Of a stretch of DNA of 64,000 nucleotides, positions 45,801-54,239 are shown in pieces. The notes beneath the pieces were generated by a model. It was not told where the DNA came from, searched no databases, and saw nothing but the letters and a program-made list of their open reading frames with translations. The DNA is from Branchiostoma lanceolatum. Lineage: Eukaryota > Chordata > Leptocardii > Amphioxiformes > Branchiostomatidae. Every line of letters begins with the position of its first letter. Position 1 is the stretch's first letter. The translations under genes and the position numbers were made by a program. The stretch spans positions 16,480,964 to 16,544,963 of the forward strand of contig NC_089729.1 in assembly GCF_035083965.1 (NCBI RefSeq), written 5' to 3'.

Positions 45801-48800
45801 GTCCTGATTTAATGAGGGTGGTGTCAATGGGAAAAATCATCTATGGGGTCACCAGAAGGTGGTCAAATATTAATAGGTCAGGTGGTCCTTACATAGAGGA
45901 GGTTTGACTAGCGTTGAATATGGCCACTGGGAGAGAGTGTATACGTAACATGTGTCCCTCACCTCTTGACCACCCAGTTGCCCTGGACCAGCATGGCCAC
46001 CTGCTGGACTGTCCGCAGGACTGCCGTGGGGTCCACTCCACTGGTCAGCAGAGCCAGCAGCTGGGAGAAACTCATCATCTTGGCTGGGAGGAGAAGGAAC
46101 ACAACTCAGCACAAATCTTCTTACCTTCCAAACCCAGCTTCTGAATCACAAGGGTTAAGGGTTTGAATCTTGGCCAAGCCATTCCAGTTCAGAACTGGAT
46201 AAATGCATTTATGGAAGACATTTCAAGGTAAGACACGTTGAATATGCTAAAGAACCCAACACACTTCTTGAAAACACAGTGTGCTCCAGTGTATCTTCTT
46301 CTTCCTGTGCATAATGGCACCTAAATTCCCCTTTCCCAACCAGTAATACTTTAGATTGTTTTTTGTATTTTTGGCCAGAATCATTCAGAAAAGGCTCCGA
46401 CATGTTTGCCACCCTAAAGCCCCCGTCACAAATAAAGAATTCAGCTCGGCCGACGTGTTGGCAAGCTTCAAATGTGCATTTTCGGCCGAAGTACGGCCGA
46501 CATCCTGTCGATTACGCGGGCTTCGGACGATTTTTAGTTGATCAAAGTTGATCCAAATATTGGCCGTTTACCAGGTTAGTCGATTCTGACTTCGTCCATG
46601 TCCAAAAGATGGTACCATCTCATGGGGGATTTTTAGTTTTTAGTGTTCAACGGACGTACCCGAGATTTTCATTGGAAAATACGGTCGACGCTCGGGTGAT
46701 ATTGAAATTCGGCGAGCTTCGGGCGATCTATAAATTCGGCCGATGCGCGAATGAATTGTGACGCCGGCTTAAAGACTTACCATTGGTCATTAGAGCCTTG
46801 ACCTGATCCCCTAGGCTCAGGTTCTTCAGCTGGGACAGGGACAGGACATTACTGGGCATGGCTGGCTTCTCACTGGGAACAGAAAGGGAACGTACATTGG
46901 TGTAGTTAATAAGTGCATTGATATGATTTTAACTTATCTTAATTTATTCTATTGAAATTGCCATCATGGTATAATACACGTGGGACACAGGCAGCTATTG
47001 CTGGTGTCGTGACCCACACATAAAACATTACAGAACACGTAGTAAAACATATATTGCACAGATTACAAGTTACAAACAAAACAATAAATGCAATCTAAAA
47101 AGCAACCTCATAAACAAAAGACCTAACTATCAGTCCATATCAATAGTCTGGTATTGTTACTAGTTCCAGCTTATATTGAATTATCAGGTGATAGCAAGAT
47201 ACTCTTCCAGTGGCGATAAAAAGATAAACTGACACAACACAATATAACTGATAAGAAAAGAGCAACACCAGCTACAGCCTACCTGCTATCTTCAGAAGCC
47301 TCAGGTAGAAGCATGGATAAGTACTCCCTACAAAACACAGGAAAAACCAAAGGTCATTACACACACATGTCAATGTCCTGTAATTGTTAATCCTGTATAA
47401 ACACAATGTAGACTTAGAGCTGTGTATCTAAACAAATTTTAGGTACAGGTACAGGTACACGGGTTTAGGTACAGGTCTGTACCAAAACAGCTCTATGTAG
47501 ACTGTATAATTATGTTATTAGTATTACTATAATTAAGAAATAGGCACACTTCAAGCAAGCATCATAATCATAAATATGAACTTATCTTAGTTACATGTTT
47601 TAAAGAAACATTGGTCTCCAATAGTTTCTATTGGTAGATTTATTTTTCTACGTAGAAAATCAAAAGAAAACGAGCAGTGTTCAACATGTATTGTCACTTT
47701 TTTATCAACACCTATCTCCCCCCGAAAAAATACAGAATAATAATTCATTCTTGAATTCTGAGGTCCATTGTGTCTGAACTTGACACTTACTTTGGAGGTC
47801 TTGTTAAGTGGGATGCATCAAAGTCTGTAGCCCTGGTGTACAGTAACTGTCTCTCCTTTTCAGCATATGGACCCTGTGGATCATACATGTACATGGCCAC
47901 GAGTCTACATGAGTGAATATAACTGATACGGACAACTGAGCTCATGCACAGAAATGAGACAATTACATTTTGTCTTTTAAGGCAATAGATGAAAACTAAT
48001 AAAAACTTCTTTGTTAAACGCTGTGTGGTTCTCACGTATTCTCCGAAAAATTCAGAAAGCACTAAAATCTCAGTGCATTGCTGTAAGTTAGGAGCAAGCG
48101 AAAAGATTGAGCTAGCGGTTACTACGGAGGATGGTACTTGGCTACTCTGAGTAAACTAATAAGTTCAACAAGACCCCGTTCATACTAAGCAGCACAAGTC
48201 ACCCGAATCGCCGAAATTGCAGAAGCCGCTTTCCTTCACACCGGAGGTCGAACGAGCGCGAGTTGTAAAATGGCTACACGCTTGTTCCGGTGGAATCCCT
48301 AATGTTTTGTCTGTATTCCCGAAGATGGCCATGAGCACGCGTGTCTCTTTGTCATCCCAGACCCCCAAATCGCCAGATTCTGCCATATTTCCGCGAAATA
48401 TTCCAACAAATTAGGAGGTAGGCGAATATCGTATTATGGCGGAAAATAAGCGGAAATTAAGGCTGACGTCGCATATGACCCCTTGAACCATGTCTGGGTC
48501 AATATGCAAAGTAATGCGCCCGATGCGCATCGATCGACTTGGAGCGTTCATACTAAGCCGGAATGCGACCAAGTCGGTAGTAATCCACCTCCCGGAGGTA
48601 GATTGGCTGCAATGCGCATCGGGCGTTTTCACATGCGAATTGGAGCGTTCAAACTAGGCCACAGCAATGCGGCTTGGGCGATTTCAGCCATTCTGGCGAC
48701 TTAGTATGAACGGGGTCTAATAGAATACAAAGGTGTGAAAGACAAGCATGCAATTGTCAACGTTAACTGACCTTGGTCCCATGAAGGCTACAGTTGATCC

Positions 48801-51800
48801 ACTGCTCCTCAGCCACCTGCTGCTCAATGTACTGGTATGACGCCATTCTGCGGGCCTTCGTCTCGTCTGTCTCGGGACGGGCAAAACGGACCTGCAGAGA
48901 ATAATATATGAAGACACTGTAAGCCTAAGTATGTTATCTGCATGAGCGTACAAAGTCCAGAAATACAAACTTATAGATAGCAAACAAAACCTGTCATGTT
49001 GTGACAATACAGATCCCAAAAAGACTAACTTAAGTTTGATTTATAACTTAGATTACAATAATTAAAAGTGTTACTTTGGATCCAGTTTCTTACATTTTTC
49101 TCTAAATCTCTGTCTTACCGTAACGGCTCTAGGATTGTCCTCTTCCTCATCTTGAGAAGACTCACCTGAGAAAAAAAAGAAGTCAAGACACTATCACTAC
49201 AAAACACAACTTGAATAGCTGTTAAATACATCATTACAGTTGCATGTTGAATGTGAATGTGCATGGTACTGAGACAGGGGTGCCAAAGAATTCATACGAA
49301 TTTTACGGAATTCATACGAGTTTTACGCAATACATACGATCCATTACGAGAAACAAAAAAATTTTACTGAATACATACGATCCATTACTAAGAAACATAC
49401 AAATTTTATAGAATTCATACGATCCATTACACGGAATACATACGATCCTTACTATTTGTTGGGTCACATGACATGACCGCCAAATTCAATTTTAAGATAT
49501 CAATGACGTATCCGATCCGGATAAACTCTAAAAATCTCAAGCTGCACTAAATTAAGACTGATGTAGGCTTAGACCAACTAGGAGGACCAGACAAAGCTAA
49601 ATTCGGTGCTAGCGCGATGGCCAACAAATTAGTAAGGATCGTATGTATTCCGCGTAATGGATCGTATTCCGTAAAACTTGTATGTTTCTGCGTAATGGAT
49701 TGTATATATTCTGTAAAATTTGTATGTTTCTTGTAATGGATCGTATGGATTCCGTAAAACTTGTATGAATTCCGTAAAACTCGTATGAATTCCGTTAAAC
49801 TTGTATGAATTCCGTAAAATCCGTATGAATTCTTTGTCACCCCTGTGAAATACAGTGACTACAGTCAGTAAGTACCAGCATCAGCAGCCATGGCGGCGGC
49901 AGCTTCCTTCATCCTAACATCAGCTTTATCCAGGTAGTTGTAGGACGGCCTCATCTGTACTGTTCCATGGACAGGTGTCAGGTGTAGCTCACCTGTGGGT
50001 AATACAATAAAACAGCTGTGTGTTACCTGTTACAAAGTGTATAAGGTCTGTGTCATCACATTTACCCTCCTTGATGACAGCAAGAGAAGGTATCAAAACG
50101 CATTAGATGTGGACACTTTCAAGGTTTGCAGGGCGGCTAATCTAGTGAAATTGACTTTGTACTATTTTACCAGTAAAGAAGTGAGAGAAAAATTATGTTG
50201 TACTGAATATTGGTAGCAAAGAACATAAGGATTCCAAATATAGTTTTTGGAACCATACGCAAAAGTTGAATGAAAAAATAAATAAATAATAACAAAAAGG
50301 TTATTGATCAACATGAACAGTGCGATTGGTTGAGCTGGGTCAGGTGACCCGAACATGGCTGCCCCCATGGATGCTAACAGAAACAAAATTACAGGTTTGC
50401 GTAGCGAAACCTATGTAGGATCCGTCGGGTTGTGTGAGGGCCGCCATCTTGAATTGTGACGACATAGATCGCCATTTTGTATTTGCAGGTTTGCGTAACA
50501 AAACCTTTGATGGTTTCATCGGCATGTGTAGTGGCCGCCATCTTGATTTTGTGACGTAGCAGGGTAGTCATACCATTTCATTGGGAGGGGTGTTTTGGGG
50601 GATCGCTAGTGTTCTCTCTATTTTTAACAAACCGGCACACAACTATCACACATTCAACTCAAATGAAAAGAAAAATTCAATACTGATTCATATTTATAAA
50701 AAGACCCTGTAATCGCTAAACTAACATAGCAAACCTGAAGTATATATAGCACAAATACTTAACTCTAGTAGGTATTGTATCTAAAACCTGTACAAACTGT
50801 CACTCACCATCTCTGACCATGCCCACAGCATAGCAGGAGGAAGGAGTGGGGACCGTGGTGGAAGTGAGAACCTGTTTATCCATGACATCACTGGAACACA
50901 ACAAAAAAATCGTGTGAGTTGTAATGAATGCTGAATACACGAATCAAGCCACAAAAACTTGTCAATGACTACACGGACGATGTCATCTGCCGACACCAAA
51001 TGTGAAAAAAAACTTTGCCGCAGATAGGGGTGGATAACGGTTCGCTGGACCTGATTCGGACCTATATAACATCCAAGAACCGAGTCCAAAAAACCTGAAT
51101 GCCAAAAACCTGAGTCAAAAAAAAACTGAACAAATTACAAATATATCTTTCTATTTTGTTTGATGAAAATTGTTTTGAGTCTCCCTATGAGAAGAAAAGG
51201 CATATACAATGTAAAATAAGTGCAACATTCAAATATTAAAATACTGATTTGCCTTAAAAGTCTTCTCACCAAGAAACTTTTACAGTCATGCATGTCAGTC
51301 TTAATTCGCTATGCTTAATATCGATCATTTTAATAAAACAAAACATGTCAACTAGAGAGGATCAGGTCCAGGTTCAGGTCCGGACCTGAACCTAAATCTC
51401 TGGAACTTAACCTGGACTTGGACCTTATTAAGCTGAACCGGTATCCACCCCTAGCCGCAGAGCAAGACGGTGTCTAGGAAAAACTAATCTCCAAGCAGAT
51501 CTATAGGTTGCGAAGACCGTATCAAACTGGCAGAAGAAGTATGTTTTGCAACCTAAGGATACAAGCTCCTTTTTCCAGTTGGATACGGTCTTTGCAATCC
51601 ATTGGGCCTGCTTGGAGGCTAAGGAAAGGAAAGGAAAGGAATCTCGAACCAGTTTAGCTCAAATGAACTCAATGAACAGATGAGCTACTCTTCCACTGGA
51701 CGTGACAGAGGAGACAGACGCTATGTACTGAGTATTTACAGGTTCAGTGTACCGGGGAAATTCCCCTAGCTCTTTTCGACAAGCACAATGAACAGTGGAC

Positions 51801-53405
51801 CACGGCTTAACGTCCCGTCCTAAGGACTGCGATCTTTAACGGTAGCGTGCATGTCGGGTGAGCGACACAGCCGGGATCGAACCCGGGGCTTCTAGTTCCA
51901 GAGGCAAGATCGCTAACCACTGGACTACGCACGCTACCTAAGGAAAAACCCCAAAGGTACTATATCGAACTTTTGCGTTCATACCTTCCAAAATGTGAGG
52001 CCTCCTGTCCCTTGCCATCCACATTCAGTGCTATCTGTTCCCCTTTACTCCATGCATACTGTCGACTCTGGGTATCGATCCCAACTTCCAACTCAACCTG
52101 GAGGGCACAAGAAAGACAATGTTACATCTAACGATAACTTCAACTTCTGTAAATGTTTTCAAGTTTGCATGGTTTTTATTTCCCGCTAAGGGGCAATGGT
52201 GTGTTTGCGGTGGTTTTAAGTTTGCGGCAGTGCTATAGTTACATACTGCTACAGTATTGGACAAAAATGTTTGCGGTACGTGGCTTTGAGTTCGCGGTGA
52301 AATGGTCGCCGCAAAAAGACGCGAACACAAAACCAACGCGAACATTTCTGCATTTACAGTAACAGTAGAAATGCTACAGGCAATTTGAAAATGTGATATC
52401 AAGAGGCTGAAAATGGGTAGACAAACCTTTTGATGTTGAGGTTTGAACCGTGCTGCCTGGACCTTGGAAGGGTCATGGATGACCCCTGATGGCCGTAGGG
52501 GGTACTGCAGTAATAGATTAAGCAATACTGTGGCCAAAAGTTCTCTTTTTATAATACAGTCATATATTAATGTATAGAGTAGCATAAAACAAGAGGTATT
52601 TTAAGATTTTATGTATAAATCTTGGCACGGTTGCGACGGCTCCCACCGTTGAGTGGTTCCGTGCCAGGCTGGAGGCCTGCCCGCCTTAGCCCGGGACCTC
52701 AACTCCCCCCTACTTTGCCCCTGAAGGGGTTATTTGGGGGTATCCTAATGTAGATGTAGATAACAACATGTACACTTGCTACAGAAAAAATGTACAGGCC
52801 TTTCAAATTAAGTATAAGAATACGAAATAGTTTAAGAATGATTTCTGATAAATTGCCGTAATTGCTGTGACCTTTAGCATGTGATGTAATATTACCCAAA
52901 CTACCCAAACATAACATTTCTTACCTGAAAAAGGTACAAGTTCTCTGCAAGCCCTTTTGCAAGGAAGACATCAACCTTTATGGACAAAATAAAACTTAAG
53001 AAATTAGTAAGCTGTATAACGACAATTAAATGATATGTTATACAGACATTGAGGAATGTATTTTGATATTTGTAACATTTGGAAGAGTAATTTGATTAGT
53101 GCGAATACAGATTTGCTTCCTTGGACCCATTCTATCCATCGCTTCTATATCCTACACCACGTAGTTGCAACATGCAACATACCGGTACCATGTGCAACAA
53201 CTACGATTACAAGAATGCTAACGTTATATTATGTTATTACCTATTGACGCTTTTTGAGGAAAGCACGAAATACAATAACTGTTCTATGATGTTTAACATA
53301 TCATACTGCATATTTGTGGCGGTAACTTTCCAGTTGATAAACTTAAAATGTTGAAATTTGTAGCGTTTGTACCTCGTCAACTACCGGGTCGTCGTCTTCC
53401 GCCAT
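39821..53405 (-). CDS. POLR3E: POLR3E (RPC5), RNA polymerase III subunit
   Basis: Twenty exons join in phase to 699 residues (human protein 708): 53373-53405, 52925-52975, 52427-52504, 51985-52097, 50808-50890, 49876-49992, 49119-49165, 48772-48891, 47791-47873, 47283-47327, 46781-46872, 45963-46083, 44542-44623, 44031-44090, 43144-43301, 42187-42254, 41390-41877, 40736-40813, 40308-40433, 39821-39877. RPC5 pairs with RPC4 as the TFIIF-like module of nuclear Pol III. Landmarks are DDDPVVDE and FLAKGLAENLYLFQYPLRPSG (dimerisation part), VAMLVQGNWVVKSDILYPKD, CRGRDYVMWRFTQFRF, VVRVNKGWEFLLPHDQDF and PDVVQRQQMLW (winged-helix repeats), KTEPVDQGEPMD (an acidic linker with a sumoylation-like motif) and C-terminal winged helices ending MVKGTQWYLKGSLTS. 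Its introns hold many MITEs and three SINEs, two of them antisense. Confidence 0.97.
42505..42566 (+). mobile_element. probable LINE 3' end with (TTGAC)n tail
   Basis: GAACAAGCATTTCGAAGAAAAATAAAGGC is followed by CTTTGACTTGACTTGACTTGAC. Short tandem repeats at the very 3' end are typical of CR1/L2-like LINEs. No coding part is present. Confidence 0.5.
43335..43761 (+). mobile_element. tRNA-derived SINE, antisense in POLR3E
   Basis: A-box-like TGGCGCAAGTGGTAGAGC at 43350-43367, a B-box-like GGATCTAATCCC at about 43395, the shared body (CCCTTGGGAAAGG, CCCTCGGATAGGA, AAAGAACCCACCACACC) and an AAATAAATAAAT tail. It starts 33 bases upstream (gene sense) of POLR3E exon 15, on the opposite strand. 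Confidence 0.85.
44757..45070. mobile_element. partial hAT-like MITE, CCCTCATTAAATC family
   Basis: The interior (GGTTCTGGCGACGTCACCACC, CAATCAGAGGGTTTGCTAAA, TTCATGAGCAACT) matches 45460-45820, but the terminal repeats are degraded. Confidence 0.75.
45460..45820. mobile_element. hAT-like MITE, CCCTCATTAAATC family, complete copy with 8-bp duplication
   Basis: Ends CACCCTCATTAAATC and GATTTAATGAGGGTG with about 60-base inverted repeats. GTGTCAAT occurs directly on both sides (45452-45459 and 45821-45828). It sits in an older dispersed repeat whose unoccupied counterpart is at 19831-19930. The 8-bp duplication suggests the hAT superfamily. Confidence 0.92.
46145..46290 (+). mobile_element. 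decayed SINE, antisense in POLR3E
   Basis: GGGTTTGAATCTTGGCC (B-box-like) followed by TGCTAAAGAACCCAACACACTTCTTGAAAA, which matches the body of the SINEs at 27150 and 43335. Confidence 0.6.
46417..46771. mobile_element. MITE with AAGCC--CGTCACAA ends in POLR3E intron
   Basis: AAGCCCCCGTCACAAATAAA on the left is mirrored by ATGAATTGTGACGCCGGCTT on the right. Inner segments also mirror each other (CTCGGCCGA and TCGGCCGA). It ends nine bases from POLR3E exon 11. Confidence 0.7.
48103..48144. mobile_element. half copy of the TAGCCT hairpin MITE
   Basis: GATTGAGCTAGCGGTTACTACGG to TTGGCTA matches only the right arm of 34576-34670. Confidence 0.7.
48171..48718. mobile_element. non-autonomous DNA element with AGACCCCGTTCATACTAAG ends
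   Basis: A 19-base perfect terminal inverted repeat (48171-48189 and 48700-48718) brackets 548 bases. Internal copies of TTCATACTAAGCCG and GGAGCGTTCA suggest nested or partial duplication of the ends. No obvious coding region. It ends 54 bases from POLR3E exon 8. Confidence 0.85.
49275..49845. mobile_element. non-autonomous element with CAGGGGTG ends and internal tandem subrepeats
   Basis: CAGGGGTGCCAAAGAATTC on the left is mirrored by GAATTCTTTGTCACCCCTG on the right. Inside, each arm is built of short direct repeats (ATACGATCCATTAC on the left, GTATGAATTCCGTAAAA on the right). Frames translating as repeated Tyr-Gly-Ile-His are artefacts. Confidence 0.85.
51025..51453. mobile_element. hAT-like MITE with TAGGGGTGGATA ends and perfect 8-bp target duplication
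   Basis: TAGGGGTGGATAACGGTTC on the left is mirrored by GAACCGGTATCCACCCCTA on the right. GCCGCAGA lies directly on both sides (51017-51024 and 51454-51461). Inner GGTCCAGGTTCAGGTCC segments are also partly self-complementary. It lies in POLR3E intron 4. Confidence 0.9.
51487..51619. mobile_element. MITE, CTCCAAGCAGATC family, copy 2
   Basis: ATCTCCAAGCAGATCTA with GAAGACCGTATC is mirrored by GATACGGTCTTTGC and CTGCTTGGAGG. It matches 18383-18533 and directly adjoins the 3' tail of the SINE at 51620. Confidence 0.8.
51620..51940 (-). mobile_element. tRNA-derived SINE, sense in POLR3E intron 4
   Basis: Read on the minus strand it starts GGTAGCGTGCGTAGTCCAG, with A-box TAGTCCAGTGGTTAGCG and B-box GGTTCGATCCC. 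It then shows GCACGCTACC, the inverted copy of its own first ten bases (51841-51850 against 51929-51938). The body runs to a CTTTCCTTTCCTTTCC tail. CCTTAG flanks both ends. This is a different SINE family from that at 27150 and 43335. Confidence 0.88.
52626..52738 (+). repeat. dispersed GC-rich repeat, copy B
   Basis: See 33518-33610: CGGCTCCCACCGTTGAGT, CCAGGCTGGAGGCCTGCC, TTTGCCCCTGAAGGGGTTAT. It lies in POLR3E intron 2. Confidence 0.65.
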
Positions 53406-53622
53406 GCTACGATGTCAAAGTTCAGGATGCAGTCCCGAAGAAATAAGATAGGGAGCGCTGTTGGTTGATCTTGATGCGTGGACTGCGAGATGACCTGAAT
53501 GCATTTGAGAAATGAAAAAAAAAAACACGGAGGGAGGTTTTGAGGTAATTCTGATGATATGGATGGTAAAAAGAATCATTGGATAAAATGACAAAGAATA
53601 TTGTAAAACCCCTTTAGAGTGC

Positions 53623-53626
53623 AAAA
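53623..53626 (-). terminator. Pol III terminator of the tRNA-Leu gene
   Basis: TTTT on the minus strand begins four bases after the tRNA 3' end, a minimal Pol III termination signal. Confidence 0.8.
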
Positions 53627-53630
53627 GTAC

Positions 53631-53712
53631 TGGCAGCGGTGGGATTCGAACCCACGCCATCGAAATGACTGGTGCCTTAAACCAGCGCCTTAGACCGCTC
53701 GGCCACGCTACC
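53631..53712 (-). tRNA. tRNA-Leu (anticodon AAG)
   Basis: 82 bases, minus strand, without intron. GGTAGCG pairs with CGCTGCC as acceptor stem. The A-box is GTGGCCGAGCGGTC, and the D-loop and long class II variable arm are present. The anticodon stem CTGGT/ACCAG closes a seven-base loop, TTAAGGC, with AAG in the middle, which decodes CUU/CUC as leucine. The B-box is GGTTCGAATCCC and base A follows as the discriminator. It is near identical to the vertebrate tRNA-Leu-AAG as I recall it. CCA is not encoded, as normal for eukaryotes. A TTTT terminator follows. All features of an active gene are present. It is transcribed in the same direction as POLR3E, just upstream of its start codon. Confidence 0.97.
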
Positions 53713-54239
53713 ATTTCATGGCACGAGAGGCGTCCAGCTTAGCCTTGAAACATTTTCCGGCAAATACCACACAATTCTCTCACCTGCGGCTTGTAAATCG
53801 GTTTTAACTGATTCTTGGAGGTTCCTGGACACAAGTCGGTGGAGCGAATATCCCATTAAAGTACAAATTCTTCAGATTACAGGAATGATTTGCAAATCAT
53901 CTGTGCCTGATATGCATGCCCGCCTAAAAGATGGCGGCACCCTGCTGCAAGTGTGGCCAAGACCCCTTATCCAAACTAAATATCTATCAATTTCGAAAAT
54001 CAGACTGTCTCACAAAATAACCCTCTTTCAGACGGATCTTTATCTCATAGATCTAGACATTGTACAACGAAATGCACTAAAAATACTAATGATAATCATA
54101 CAAAAGACTTTTAAAAGTATAATCACTAATGCACAATGCTATAATTTTGAATAGTTTTGTGGTCTTTTCTCGAAAGGTCAGAGTTCGGGAAAAGTGTCCT
54201 TGCTGTCTGGGTCGCAGTTGTGAAGTCTTCCTGTCCAAA

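Larger units (their letters stand above)
53406..54239. promoter_or_regulatory. divergent promoter interval of POLR3E and MRPL58, containing a tRNA gene
   Basis: 834 bases separate the POLR3E and MRPL58 start codons. The tRNA-Leu gene lies 225 bases upstream of the POLR3E ATG on the same strand. No TATA box is obvious. The Kozak contexts are CCGCCATG-type (53405) and AAAATG (54240). Confidence 0.6.

Noticed and set aside
49275..49845. CRISPR-like array of short repeats
   Set aside because: The repeats are arranged as two inverted arms of a transposon-like element without spacers, in animal DNA.
52031..52585. 184-residue minus-strand frame
   Set aside because: A read-through of POLR3E exon 3 and its intron in another frame; the true exons 3 and 4 are 52427-52504 and 51985-52097.
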